A DNA stretch of 64,000 nt from Firmicutes bacterium UBA3572 (lineage in GTDB: Bacteria > Bacillota > Desulfotomaculia > Desulfotomaculales > Desulforudaceae), in NCBI GenBank assembly GCA_002375985.1, contig DFNH01000024.1, forward strand, positions 74,399-138,398, written 5' to 3'. This document shows positions 15,782 through 24,722 of this stretch, piece by piece (position 1 is the first letter of the stretch; each line of letters starts with the position of its first letter). The translations under genes and the position numbers were made by a program. Below the pieces are notes generated by a model. The model was given only the letters and a program-made list of their open reading frames with translations. It was not told the origin of the DNA and made no database searches.

Positions 15782-15937
15782 CAGACCAGCCAGGCCTCAA
15801 CCTTATTTAACTAGATTCTACTGAAAAAGTAGCCTTAGGAGCGGTGTGCTGTGCCGGGTAGAGTTTCTCAGCAGAAACCAACTAAACGCTAATACTTGCC
15901 GGCCGGTAAACAGGCCCCGGTCTTTTCCCGGGACGGC

Positions 15938-16273
15938 TTAAACCGTTTCCCCACCGGGACCCCGGTTAACCTCCTGGTCCCCCAAAGCCGGTTGGTCCAA
16001 ATCACTCTCCATACTGATAAGGTTCTGGTCAAGATCATCGTCATCGGGGTAAATGTCTCTTTCCAGACCGTAGAGATCCTCGTCGATGCTTTCGAGGTAA
16101 TCCTCCAGCCTCTCCTGGGACAGCCGCAAGTCATCCACGGCCTCCGCAAATTCGGCCAGAGCGTCCACTACCCCGGCCAGGAGCTTCGCCTCCTTGGCCT
16201 CGCCCGGCATATCCAAGCCGGCGGTCAGACCCTGCAAGTAGGCCACCCGCGCCTTGAGATTCGCCATTGCCAT
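15938..16273 (-). CDS. Small acidic coiled protein, CD1247 N-terminal-domain-like
   Basis: A 111-residue hydrophilic protein with an N-terminal helical domain (NLKARVAYLQGLTAGLDMPGEAKEAKLLAGVVDALAEFAEAVDDL), followed by a strongly acidic stretch (SIDEDLYGLERDIYPDDDDLDQ). It resembles the clostridial family named after CD1247, whose members couple this module to a zinc-ribbon-like tail. Here the tail has no cysteines and ends in a short disordered stretch. It follows efp with a 59-base gap. Function unknown. Confidence 0.65.
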   Translation of the reverse strand: MAMANLKARVAYLQGLTAGLDMPGEAKEAKLLAGVVDALAEFAEAVDDLRLSQERLEDYLESIDEDLYGLERDIYPDDDDLDQNLISMESDLDQPALGDQEVNRGPGGETV

Positions 16274-16332
16274 ACCCCCTTCTTATTGCCAACCCTAGTA
16301 TCTCTCCGGCAAGGGGGTTTTAAACACAACGG

Positions 16333-16890
16333 CTAAACCCGCTTGATGTATTGTCCGGTGCGTGTGTCCACCTGAATAACGTCTCCTTCCTCGATGAAGA
16401 AGGGCACCTGGATTACCAGACCGGTCTCCAGGGTGGCGGGCTTGGAACCGCCCGAAGCGGTGTCACCCTTGATCCCCGGTGTGGTTTCGGTCACCGTCAA
16501 CTCAACCGCGTTGGGCAAATCTATGCCCAGCACCTGGCCCCGGTGGTAGATAATATGTATATTCATGTTTTCTTTCAGGTACTTGACCACCTCTTCAAGC
16601 TGCGCGGCGCTCAGCCCAACCTGATCGTACGTTTCGTTATCCATGAAATAGTAATTAGTGCCGTCGTTGTACAGGTACTGCATCTCTTTACGCTCGAGTA
16701 CCGCCTTGGGCACTTTTTCCCCGGCGTTGAAGGTGCGCTCGGCGATAGTCCCGGTGCGCAGGTTCTTGATCTTGGCCCGGACAAAGGGTGAGCCCTTTCC
16801 CGGTTTCACGTGCATAAACTCGATGACCTGGTACGGATCCCCATCAAGCTCAATGGTCAACCCGGTGCGAAAATCGTTGGTGGAAATCAA
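16333..16890 (-). CDS. efp: Translation elongation factor P
   Basis: A 185-residue protein that relieves ribosome stalling at polyproline stretches. The start is a TTG at 16890 with GGGGAGG upstream. The modification-site loop reads HVKPGKGSPF with lysine at residue 32, as in Bacillus subtilis, where it carries 5-aminopentanol. No E. coli-type EpmA gene is seen nearby. The C-terminal signature (GDTASGGSKPATLETGL) is intact. It lies 30 bases after an M24 peptidase gene, a common pairing in Firmicutes. Confidence 0.96.
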   Translation of the reverse strand: MISTNDFRTGLTIELDGDPYQVIEFMHVKPGKGSPFVRAKIKNLRTGTIAERTFNAGEKVPKAVLERKEMQYLYNDGTNYYFMDNETYDQVGLSAAQLEEVVKYLKENMNIHIIYHRGQVLGIDLPNAVELTVTETTPGIKGDTASGGSKPATLETGLVIQVPFFIEEGDVIQVDTRTGQYIKRV

Positions 16891-16920
16891 ATTTTCCGCC
16901 TCCCCATTGGAAAATAAACT

Positions 16921-17994
16921 CTAAAGGCACAACAGCCGGTCCTTGGGGGCCGTGGTCAAGACCTCGGCCCCGTCTTCGCGGACCACGACCACGTCCTCGA
17001 TGCGCACGCCGCCGCGCTCCGGCAGGTAGATGCCGGGCTCCACCGTCACCACCATGCCGGCCTCTAGGGTTTCCTCGCTGAAACGCCCCAGACGCGGCGG
17101 TTCGTGCACCTGGATCCCCAGGCCGTGCCCGGTACTGTGGCCGAAGTAGGCGCCGTAACCGTACTCCTCAATGACCTCCCGGACCCGGGCATCCACCTCG
17201 GCGGCCGGTACACCAGCCCGGACGGTTTTCAGGCCCTCCTCCTGGGCCGCCAGCACCGCCCGGTAAATCTCCTCCTGCCAGGGCTCCGGAACGGTCCCCA
17301 CCAGCACGGTCCGGGAAAAATCGGAACAGTACCCGTCGCAGACCACACCAACGTCCAGCAAAACCAGGTCGCCCGCCTCGACCACCTTTTCGGACGGTCT
17401 GCCATGCGGTAGGGCCGACCGCGCCCCGGAAACCAGGATCATTTCAAAGGCCATCCGCTCCGCGCCCCGGGCCCGCAGGTCATATTCCAACTCCAGGGCA
17501 ATCTCCCGCTCGGTCCGGCCGGGCCGGATGGCCTCCAGGACCTGGGGAAAGGCCGCGTCCACCATTTGTACGGCCCGCCGAATGGCCTCGATTTCCTCTT
17601 CATCCTTAACCACCCGCAGCTTCGCCGCCGGATCCTTCAGGGGCTTGAGTTCGGTACCTGACCACAATTCCTGCATCCGCAGAAACTGCTCGTGGGTAAC
17701 GTGCGCCGCCGTAAAGCCCACCCGGCGATAGGTTCGGTCCCCGAGGATTTCGGCCAGCGACTCCACCCAACTCTTTTCCACGGTGACCAACTCAAACCCG
17801 GGCGCCTCGGCACCCGCCTGCACGGTGTAGCGGGCGTCGGTGAGCAGCAGCGCCTCCTCCGGGGCGATCAGCAATACTCCCGCCGATCCGGTAAAGCCGC
17901 TCAGGTAACGGATGTTATCCGGCGCGTTCACCAGAAAAGCATCCACCCCGGCTTCGGCCAGCAATTGTCTTAACCGCCGGACACGCTCCGTCAC
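16921..17994 (-). CDS. Xaa-Pro aminopeptidase-like M24 peptidase
   Basis: A 357-residue creatinase-fold metallopeptidase. The N-terminal domain contains NIRYLSGFTGSAGVLLI. The catalytic domain shows metal ligands in LLDVGVVCDGYCSDFSRT, the histidine in FGHSTGHGLGIQVHE and the glutamates in VTVEPGIYLPERGGVRIED. It probably removes N-terminal residues preceding proline. The GTG start overlaps the aroQ stop (GTGA), and efp follows. Confidence 0.92.
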   Translation of the reverse strand: MTERVRRLRQLLAEAGVDAFLVNAPDNIRYLSGFTGSAGVLLIAPEEALLLTDARYTVQAGAEAPGFELVTVEKSWVESLAEILGDRTYRRVGFTAAHVTHEQFLRMQELWSGTELKPLKDPAAKLRVVKDEEEIEAIRRAVQMVDAAFPQVLEAIRPGRTEREIALELEYDLRARGAERMAFEMILVSGARSALPHGRPSEKVVEAGDLVLLDVGVVCDGYCSDFSRTVLVGTVPEPWQEEIYRAVLAAQEEGLKTVRAGVPAAEVDARVREVIEEYGYGAYFGHSTGHGLGIQVHEPPRLGRFSEETLEAGMVVTVEPGIYLPERGGVRIEDVVVVREDGAEVLTTAPKDRLLCL

Positions 17995-18440
17995 CGGCTT
18001 GGGACCTCCCGCGCCGCCACGGCCACGGCCGCCCGAAGCCCCAGCAGGTAGCTGTCCACCCCAAAACCGCTGATCTGACCGGCCGCGACCGGGGCGATCA
18101 CCGAACGCCGCCGGAAATCTTCCCGGGCGTGGATGTTGGACAGGTGCACCTCCACCACCGGCAGTCCGACGGCCGCCACGGCATCCCGCAGGGCGATGCT
18201 GTAATGGGTAAAGGCGGCCGGGTTGAAAACGACGGCGTCAAAGCGCCCCCGGGCGGCATGCAGGTGCTCGATCAGGACGGACTCCGAGTTAGATTGAAAG
18301 CATTCCACTTCGATGCCGAGTTCGGCCGCCAGGGCCTTTAGCCGCGCGTCAATGTCCTCGAGGGACGCCGTCCCGTAGATCGCGGTTTCCCGGGTACCCA
18401 ATAGATTCAGGTTCGGTCCGTGCAATACCAGTACGCGCAT
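17991..18440 (-). CDS. aroQ: 3-dehydroquinate dehydratase, type II
   Basis: A 149-residue enzyme converting 3-dehydroquinate to 3-dehydroshikimate. It carries the type II signature VLHGPNLNLLGTRE, the catalytic tyrosine loop (AIYGTASLEDID), NPAAFTHYSIALRDAV and VEVHLSNIHAREDFR. Other shikimate genes (aroB, aroK, aroC, aroE) lie on the same strand upstream within the pilus cluster. Confidence 0.95.
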   Translation of the reverse strand: MRVLVLHGPNLNLLGTRETAIYGTASLEDIDARLKALAAELGIEVECFQSNSESVLIEHLHAARGRFDAVVFNPAAFTHYSIALRDAVAAVGLPVVEVHLSNIHAREDFRRRSVIAPVAAGQISGFGVDSYLLGLRAAVAVAAREVPSR

Positions 18441-18465
18441 GACCTTGCTCCTTTAAGTCTCCCTT

Positions 18466-19809
18466 TCAGCCGCTGACAGCGAGTTTGCGGACCCGCACGG
18501 TCGGGGCGCCTTTGCCCCCGAAAAAGCGCAGGTCGCGGCCGACGGCATCTACCGCGTCCAAAAGCTCGCGGATATTTCCGGCGATCGCCAGGCCCCGGAC
18601 CGGATACGACATTTTACCCTGCTCAATCCAGAACCCCGTGGCGCCGACGGAAAAGTCCCCCGAGATCGGGTTGGCGGTGTGCATGCCCAGAACTTCACCC
18701 ACGTAAAGCCCGGATGATATCTCGCCGATGATTTCTGCGGGACTTTTGTCTCCCGGTTCCAGGTAGAAATTGGTGGGGCCCACTTCGGGGCCGCCCTTGA
18801 AGGAAGCCCGTACCCCGTTACCGGTGGACACCACCCCGTCTTTGGCCGCCGTGTAAGTGTTGTGGAGATAACCCCGCAAGTAACCTTTTTCGATCAAAAC
18901 CGACCGGGACGAAGGCACCCCTTCACCGTCAAAGGGTGCCGAGCGAACGCCCCCGGCCAGCGTGCCGTCATCCACGATGGTGACCAATTCCGAGGCTACG
19001 CGTTGGCCCACCCGGCCGGCAAAGAGGGAACGGCCCTTCTGCACGGCCTCCGCCGTCAGTGCCGGGGCCAGCACCCCCAACAGGCTGACCATCACGAAGG
19101 GATCGAAAACCACCGGCGCCTCGAGGCCCTTCTGGGGCTGCGCGCCCAACATCCGGACCGCTCTTGCGGCCGCTTCCCGGCCCACGGCTTCCGGCTCCAG
19201 CTCGGCGAAGCGCAACCGGAAATCCATGGCGAAACCGGTTTGGTGATCGTCTTTCTCCCGGGCCGTCAAAGCGATAGACAGCCCACATACGGAGCCTTGG
19301 TAGTAGGCGGATACGCCGTTACTGTTCACCAGGCCCACTTCCACCGTGCCGTCCTGGTAAGTGGCACTCTCGACGATCGTGACCCGGGGGTCGTAGGCCC
19401 GCGCCGCGGCCTCCATACGCCGCGCCAGACCGATCTTTTCCTCGATTTGTTTTCCGGGAAGCGCCGGATCGAAAACGTCTACTTCGGGATAACCCGGCGC
19501 CGCTTCCGGCAGGCGGGTAAATTCGTCCGCAGCCGTGAGTCCCGCGTTGGCCACCGCCCGCTGCGCCACCGCCGCCAAACCGCGGGGCGACAGGTCGGTC
19601 GTGTAGGAAAAGCCGGTCCGCCGTCCGCGAAGAACCCGCAGGCCCAAGCCCTTTTCGGCGGCGCTCTTGATGGTGTCCACCTCGCCGTCCCGCACGTCGA
19701 TTTCAATACTGGTGCCGCTGGTCACGAAAGCCTCCGCGGCGTCGGCCCCCGCCCTCAGAGCCGTTTCGACGCCGGCCCCGGCGATCGAGAGGAAATCTGC
19801 GTTTGACAT
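18466..19809 (-). CDS. tldE: TldE/PmbA family regulator of metalloprotease TldD
   Basis: A 447-residue protein of the TldD/PmbA superfamily. It carries the GLGLRVLRGRRTGFSYTTDLS pattern, DDGTLAGGVRSAPFDGEGVPS and a C-terminal glycine-rich ISGDFSVGATGFWIEQGK, but lacks the HExxxH motif present in its neighbour TldD. The two form a heterodimeric peptidase that degrades unfolded peptides and matures some modified peptides. The genes lie in tandem, tldD first. Confidence 0.92.
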   Translation of the reverse strand: MSNADFLSIAGAGVETALRAGADAAEAFVTSGTSIEIDVRDGEVDTIKSAAEKGLGLRVLRGRRTGFSYTTDLSPRGLAAVAQRAVANAGLTAADEFTRLPEAAPGYPEVDVFDPALPGKQIEEKIGLARRMEAAARAYDPRVTIVESATYQDGTVEVGLVNSNGVSAYYQGSVCGLSIALTAREKDDHQTGFAMDFRLRFAELEPEAVGREAAARAVRMLGAQPQKGLEAPVVFDPFVMVSLLGVLAPALTAEAVQKGRSLFAGRVGQRVASELVTIVDDGTLAGGVRSAPFDGEGVPSSRSVLIEKGYLRGYLHNTYTAAKDGVVSTGNGVRASFKGGPEVGPTNFYLEPGDKSPAEIIGEISSGLYVGEVLGMHTANPISGDFSVGATGFWIEQGKMSYPVRGLAIAGNIRELLDAVDAVGRDLRFFGGKGAPTVRVRKLAVSG

Positions 19810-19889
19810 AATGTGATGCGCTTCCTTTCCCCCAAATCCTTTGGCCGTTAGTCTCCCTTGGCCCGGTTATTTTTTCGGAAAAAAGTTGG

Positions 19890-21383
19890 TTACAGCCGCC
19901 GTATGCGCCGCAGCCGGAACTCCGGCCCCCACGGATCCAGTGCTTCCACCGCCCGTGAGGCGCGGTCGGCGCCGGTGGCCTGAGTGCCGCCGACCACGAT
20001 CGGGGCGTCCTCGCCGCGGCGGCCCAGCAGCATGGTGGGCTGGGCGTCGCTCACCGGCACGCCCTGCCCGTCTTTGCCGCAGGTACCGATGGTAAAACCG
20101 AGGTCGCCGCCGACCATCGACACCCGGCGCAGCACCTCCGGACCGTTACCGGTCAGGGTCGCGCCCCGGACCATGGGGCCGATCTCTCCGTCGCGGATCA
20201 GGTAGCCCTCGGCCACCTCAAACACGAAGTCCCCGGTAGTGGTGTTTACCTGCCCGCCGCCCATCTTGCGGACCAGCAGCCCTTCGCCGGCTTCTCGAAT
20301 GATTTCCTCCGGGTCGTCCCGTCCCGCCGCGATGTAGGTGTTGCCCATGCGCGGAAGCGGCTTGTGATGGTAGGACTCCCGCCGCCCGTGGCCGTTTGAC
20401 TCCCGCTTGTCCTTGGTCGCCGAAAGCCGGTCATAGAGGTAGTCCACCAGCACCCCGTTTTTGATCAGCGTCACCGGGCGGGCGGGAGTACCCTCGTCGT
20501 CGAAAGCATAGGAACCATACCGGCCGGGCAGGGTGGGATCGTCCTCCACGGTCACGGACGGGGCGGCCACCTCCTGGCCCAGTTTACCGCCGTAAACCGA
20601 GAGCCCCTTCTGCACCAGGTCGGCCTCCAGGCCGTGGCCGCAGGCCTCGTGGACCATGGTCCCGCCGGCGGTCCCCGCGAGCACCACCGGCATACGCCCG
20701 GAAGGGGCCGGCTTGGCCGTCAACAGGGCTTTGGCCCGCCGGGCCGCTACCGCCCCCATTTCCGCCGGATCGTGACGTTCACACAACTCAAAACCCATAA
20801 CTCCTGCCGCGGCTTCGGTGCCGGTCTGCATCACGCCGTTGGCGGCAGCCACCGCATTGACCACCACCCTGGTTCGCACCCGCCGGTCTTCGACGTGTAC
20901 GCCGGCGCTGTTGGCGATCACCACGTCCTGCACCAGGTCGCCGTAGCCGACCATGACCTGCTTGATCACCGCTTCATCAACAGCACGGGCACTTTGATCG
21001 GCGGCCATAACCATCTCGGCCTTGCGCGCGGCCGGTACGGTTTCGGGCGGCTGCTGCACCGCAAAGCTTACCGGCGGCCGCAAGGTGGTCAGATCCAGGG
21101 TTATATACTTTTTTAGCCCCTGGTCCAGCGCTCGCGCGGCGATGCGCGCCGCGCGCAGGAGCCCGTCGCGGCTCAAGTCGTTGGTGTGCGCGTAGGCCGT
21201 GGCCTCGCCGGCCAGCACCCGGACCCCCGCTCCGGCTTCGGCACCCGACTGCATGCGCTCCACCTTACCGCCCTCCAACCCGATGCCGGTAACCTGGCGG
21301 GATTCAACGAAAACCTCCGCGAAATCGCCCCCGCACGCCAAGGCCGCCGCCAGTGTTTCCTTTAGCAACTCCTTATCTATCAA
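19890..21383 (-). CDS. tldD: Metallopeptidase TldD
   Basis: A 497-residue zinc protease with the catalytic motif HEACGHGLEAD near residue 248. Further conserved segments are DDPTLPGRYGSYAFDDEGTPA and a C-terminal GVPVSDAQPTMLLG. It partners with the downstream TldE. An 80-base gap separates them. No obvious ribosomal peptide precursor was found beside the pair, so a general peptide-clearance role is more likely here. Confidence 0.94.
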   Translation of the reverse strand: MIDKELLKETLAAALACGGDFAEVFVESRQVTGIGLEGGKVERMQSGAEAGAGVRVLAGEATAYAHTNDLSRDGLLRAARIAARALDQGLKKYITLDLTTLRPPVSFAVQQPPETVPAARKAEMVMAADQSARAVDEAVIKQVMVGYGDLVQDVVIANSAGVHVEDRRVRTRVVVNAVAAANGVMQTGTEAAAGVMGFELCERHDPAEMGAVAARRAKALLTAKPAPSGRMPVVLAGTAGGTMVHEACGHGLEADLVQKGLSVYGGKLGQEVAAPSVTVEDDPTLPGRYGSYAFDDEGTPARPVTLIKNGVLVDYLYDRLSATKDKRESNGHGRRESYHHKPLPRMGNTYIAAGRDDPEEIIREAGEGLLVRKMGGGQVNTTTGDFVFEVAEGYLIRDGEIGPMVRGATLTGNGPEVLRRVSMVGGDLGFTIGTCGKDGQGVPVSDAQPTMLLGRRGEDAPIVVGGTQATGADRASRAVEALDPWGPEFRLRRIRRL

Positions 21384-21492
21384 AGCAGAACACCTCCCCC
21401 TACCCGCAAAGCGTGCGCAGGGTTGGCTTGATTTTTTAGCTGTCGGGTATAGCTTTTTCTAACCGGAGTTAGAATATGACCGGGCATTCACG

Positions 21493-22185
21493 TTACTTAA
21501 GCGGGTACAGCCCGAGCTCCGGCCCGGCGGGCACCGGCCCGACCTCCGGCGCGGGAGAACCAACAGACGGCTGGAAAGCGTTGTAGCGCCCCGTCAACCA
21601 GTGTCCCATCTCGGCAAGCTGGCGGCGCCCCGCAGGCGACGGATCGGCATAGACCAAGAGCAGGAGGTCCGCCCGGACCACTGCGGGAGACGACTGGTTT
21701 TCCTCCCGCACGGACAGCTGCCGGATTTCCGAAATGTTCGGCAGACTCTGCAGGCTTTTCAGGTAGTTCAGCACCGCGGGGTACGCGCCCCGCACCCCGA
21801 TCTCGAGCGGCAAGGTCAACAGGTGATCCGCCTCCACAATTGGCAACGGCCGGAAAAGGACGATTTGCACCCCGTCCTCGGCTGCCCGCAGGCCGACGTC
21901 GACGATCAGCGCCCCGTCCTGCACGTCCGCAGCAAAAAGATCCCGCAGCTGCTGCAACTCCGCTTCGGCTCGCGCCAGCGCCTCCCGCTGGGCAGACGCC
22001 CTGGCGAGAATGCTTTCGGCCGCGGCCAGCTCCCGCTCCACGGCGGCGACTTCGCGCCGGATCTCCCCGAGGGCAGCCAGCTGGGGAGACAACAAATACA
22101 AGTAAAACAGCGCCGCCGCTATGCTTGCGCCCAGCACCAGAGCCAGTTTCCGCTCCCGCTCCCGTTTAATCAGGCGCGGCCACAT
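21493..22185 (-). CDS. pilO: Type IV pilus alignment-complex protein PilO-like
   Basis: A 230-residue inner-membrane protein with a short cytoplasmic tail, one transmembrane helix (LALVLGASIAAALFYLYLLSP), a coiled-coil (VAAVERELAAAESILARASAQREALARAEAELQQL) and a C-terminal ferredoxin-like domain. Size, topology and a 20-base overlap with the PilN-like gene match PilO, which links PilN and PilM to the pilin-export machinery. The last proline-rich 30 residues appear disordered. Confidence 0.85.
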   Translation of the reverse strand: MWPRLIKRERERKLALVLGASIAAALFYLYLLSPQLAALGEIRREVAAVERELAAAESILARASAQREALARAEAELQQLRDLFAADVQDGALIVDVGLRAAEDGVQIVLFRPLPIVEADHLLTLPLEIGVRGAYPAVLNYLKSLQSLPNISEIRQLSVREENQSSPAVVRADLLLLVYADPSPAGRRQLAEMGHWLTGRYNAFQPSVGSPAPEVGPVPAGPELGLYPLK

Positions 22186-22762
22186 TTTCGCTGCTCCTCG
22201 CCAATTGAGTGCTTATTTTGAAGGATAGGACACCATCACCTTCTTCCCGGACTTCCTGCAACCCCACGCTGGAGAAATGAGGCATCCGGTTCAAATTCTG
22301 CACAAAGGCGCCCACCGCCGCCAGCGACCGGCTGCGGCCCTCGATCCGCAGGATCGAGGGCCGGGGATACTGCTCGTCCGCCTCCGTTTCCTCTCCCGGG
22401 GCGATTTCCAGGGCCGTGAGCCAGACCGCAGCGGGAACGCCGGCGTTGACGTCTTCCAGGATGTAGACCAAATCCTCGCGCTCCAAGAGCACCTTCCGCC
22501 ATGCCGCCAACACGGCCTCCGCTCTTTCCCGCTCCTGCTGCAGTTCCCGAGCAGCGGCAACCTCGGGGGCTAAACGTTCAAGCGTCGTCCGTCTTTCCTC
22601 CAGGACGCCCTTGGCTGAAAACAGGGTGAAAAGGAAGGTGCTGTAGCCAAGCACCACCACCGCCGCCCCGGCGCGCCAGGCAATGGCGGGCAGCAGGTCC
22701 GCAAGGCTCTGTTTTCTTCTTTCGGTGGCAAGCTCCGGCGGGAGCAGGTTGACCTTGTACAT
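22166..22762 (-). CDS. pilN: Type IV pilus assembly protein PilN-like
   Basis: A 198-residue protein with the conserved N-terminal YKVNLLPPELATERRK, the PilN segment that docks into PilM. It is followed by one membrane helix and a periplasmic-type coiled-coil plus ferredoxin-like domain. It overlaps pilO. The pilM gene is upstream, separated by aroB and pilC. Confidence 0.9.
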   Translation of the reverse strand: MYKVNLLPPELATERRKQSLADLLPAIAWRAGAAVVVLGYSTFLFTLFSAKGVLEERRTTLERLAPEVAAARELQQERERAEAVLAAWRKVLLEREDLVYILEDVNAGVPAAVWLTALEIAPGEETEADEQYPRPSILRIEGRSRSLAAVGAFVQNLNRMPHFSSVGLQEVREEGDGVLSFKISTQLARSSENVAAPD

Positions 22763-22795
22763 TAATCCAACACCTTCCGTGGAGGCGGCCGCGAG

Positions 22796-23293
22796 CTATT
22801 TTTCCCAGTTTTCCGGGGGTCTGTCACTTACCCGCACCCTCCCCGTGACGGGAGTAACAATCACGTAGCGCAAACGTCCCGACCATTGATCCCGCAGCAT
22901 TACGGTGCCACCCTGGACGGGCGCACCACCCGCCGCAAACGCCAGCCAGTCTTGACTGAAAGTGGTTCCCACCAGCTCAACGGTGCCGGGCAGGGTTACC
23001 TTGTCCAGCACCACGTACGTCGGATGATCCGCTTTTCTAACCTCGTACCGGGCGCCATAGGGGTAAAACCGGATAAAATAGGCCGCGCTTTCCTCATTAA
23101 GGGCCCTTTGCTGCACCGCCCGGATGTCCGCCGCCATCTGCCGGGCCACGGTCTCCAGGCGGGCGGCGGCAAGCGGCTTCGCGAGTTCGGGCCCAGCAAC
23201 AGCCAGCACCGTAGACACTATCAGCAGCACGACGACAACCTCGAGCAGTGTATGGCCCCTCATCCCCGGACAACTACTTTTCAAGCTTCCCAA
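22796..23293 (-). CDS. Type IV minor pilin / GspH-FimT-like pseudopilin
   Basis: A 165-residue protein whose N-terminus has a prepilin processing site (MRGHTLLEVVVVLLIVSTVL: Gly then a hydrophobic helix with Glu at +5 after cleavage, here HTLLE). The globular part resembles GspH/FimT minor pilins. The frame starts at a TTG (23293), but the ATG immediately before RGHTLLEV is also possible. It lies between pilC and pilN. Confidence 0.82.
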   Translation of the reverse strand: MGSLKSSCPGMRGHTLLEVVVVLLIVSTVLAVAGPELAKPLAAARLETVARQMAADIRAVQQRALNEESAAYFIRFYPYGARYEVRKADHPTYVVLDKVTLPGTVELVGTTFSQDWLAFAAGGAPVQGGTVMLRDQWSGRLRYVIVTPVTGRVRVSDRPPENWEK

Positions 23294-23398
23294 AACTTGC
23301 GCCCCGCCTTCCCCTCACCATAACCTGACGCCGACTCGAGCGCAAGGTAAGCACCACCAAGCCGGCCGTAGATCAGAAGCCGCTGGGGAGGGCCCTTA

Positions 23399-24616
23399 CT
23401 ACAAGCTTCCCAGCATCTGGAAATACGGCAACAGGATCGCAATTACGATGAAGCCCACGATGGCCCCCAGTCCGACGATCAGCACCGGCTCGATTAACGA
23501 GGCCAGGCGGGCCACAAGGGTCTCCACCTCACTCTCATAAAAGGCCGCGACCCGCTCCAGCATGGTGTCGAGGGCCCCGGTTTCTTCCCCAACCGTGATC
23601 ATCTGGGTGACCAGGGGCGGGAAAACCCCGCTTCGCGCCATGGGCTCCGCGAGGCTGGCTCCCGCCCGGACGTTGACCGCCGCCTCCTCAACGGCCTGAA
23701 CGACCAGCGTGTTCCCCGCCACCGCCCGCACAACATCCAGGGCACGCAGAATCGGCACCCCGCCGCGCAAGAGCGTGCCCAGGGTGCGGCAGAAACGGGC
23801 GATGATGGTCTTGTGCACCAATTTCCCAAAAACCGGCAGCCGGAGAACCAGGCGGTCCCAGTGCTTGCGCCCGCGCGGTGAGGTATACGCCACCCGCAAG
23901 GCAACAAACAAGCCCGCAACCACAACCGGCAGCAGATACCAGTACATGCGCAAGCCCTCACTCAGGGCGATCACCAACCGGGTGGGCAGGGGCATTGGTA
24001 CGTCAAGCGCGTAAAGCATGTCGGTGAACGCCGGCAGCACAAAGGTAACCATCACCAGCAGGGTCAGAACGGCAACGGAAATCACCACGGCCGGATAGGT
24101 AACCGCAGACTTGATCTTGCTGGCAAGCGCGTGTTCCTTTTCAAAGTGCAGCGCCAAGCGCTCCAGTACGCGGTCGAGCACGCCGCCCACCTCGCCGGCC
24201 TCAACCATGTTGGTCATCAACGGCGGGAAAACCCGCGGGTAAAACCGCAGCGCCTCGGCCAGGCCGCGCCCGCCCCGCAAATGTTCCGCCACCCCGGCCA
24301 CTGCCCGGCGCAGAACCCGGTCCTCCGTCTGCTCCCCCAGCGTCACGAGCGCGCTTAACAGCGGCACGCCCGCTTCGATCAGCGTCGCCAGCTGGCGGCA
24401 GAAAACCGCCAGACTGCGGGCCCCCACCGGCCGCTCCCGCAGAACGGCATGCCCGAACCCGATCTTTGCCCCGGCCGGCGCCGCCTGAAGATCAACAACG
24501 ACATAGTTTTGTTCCCGCAAAAGCGCTACCGCCCGGGCTTCACTTTCGGCCTCTAGCTGTCCCCGGACCAAGCGACCGGTCAGGTCGCGGGCCCGGTACA
24601 CAAAAGTCTCAGGCAC
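23399..24616 (-). CDS. pilC: Type IV pilus platform protein PilC/GspF
   Basis: A 405-residue inner-membrane platform protein with two copies of the GspF domain. The first contains LAVFCRQLATLIEAGVPLLSAL and the second ARFCRTLGTLLRGGVPILRAL. Each is followed by a hydrophobic hairpin, and the C-terminal LIVGLGAIVGFIVIAILLPYFQM is typical. It transmits ATPase motion to pilin polymerisation. A repeat element shared with the pilin promoter region lies upstream. Confidence 0.95.
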   Translation of the reverse strand: MPETFVYRARDLTGRLVRGQLEAESEARAVALLREQNYVVVDLQAAPAGAKIGFGHAVLRERPVGARSLAVFCRQLATLIEAGVPLLSALVTLGEQTEDRVLRRAVAGVAEHLRGGRGLAEALRFYPRVFPPLMTNMVEAGEVGGVLDRVLERLALHFEKEHALASKIKSAVTYPAVVISVAVLTLLVMVTFVLPAFTDMLYALDVPMPLPTRLVIALSEGLRMYWYLLPVVVAGLFVALRVAYTSPRGRKHWDRLVLRLPVFGKLVHKTIIARFCRTLGTLLRGGVPILRALDVVRAVAGNTLVVQAVEEAAVNVRAGASLAEPMARSGVFPPLVTQMITVGEETGALDTMLERVAAFYESEVETLVARLASLIEPVLIVGLGAIVGFIVIAILLPYFQMLGSL

Positions 24617-24660
24617 ATTTGATCCCGCCGTTTAAGGTTTGCCAAAATACACTACCGGGA

Positions 24661-24703
24661 TTATTTCGGTAAATTCCTTGCGGGTTCCTGCTAAAAGTCG
24701 AAA
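24661..24703 (-). repeat. Pilus-cluster repeat element, copy A
   Basis: About 43 bases upstream of pilC are roughly three-quarters identical (aligned by eye) to 32194-32235, in the same orientation. Shared blocks on the minus strand are TTTCGACTTTT(A/G)GCAGGAA and ATTT(A/G)CCGAAATAA. It lies between the aroB stop and the pilC start. Confidence 0.6.
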
Positions 24704-24722
24704 CCTGGACATGCCGGGTCGA

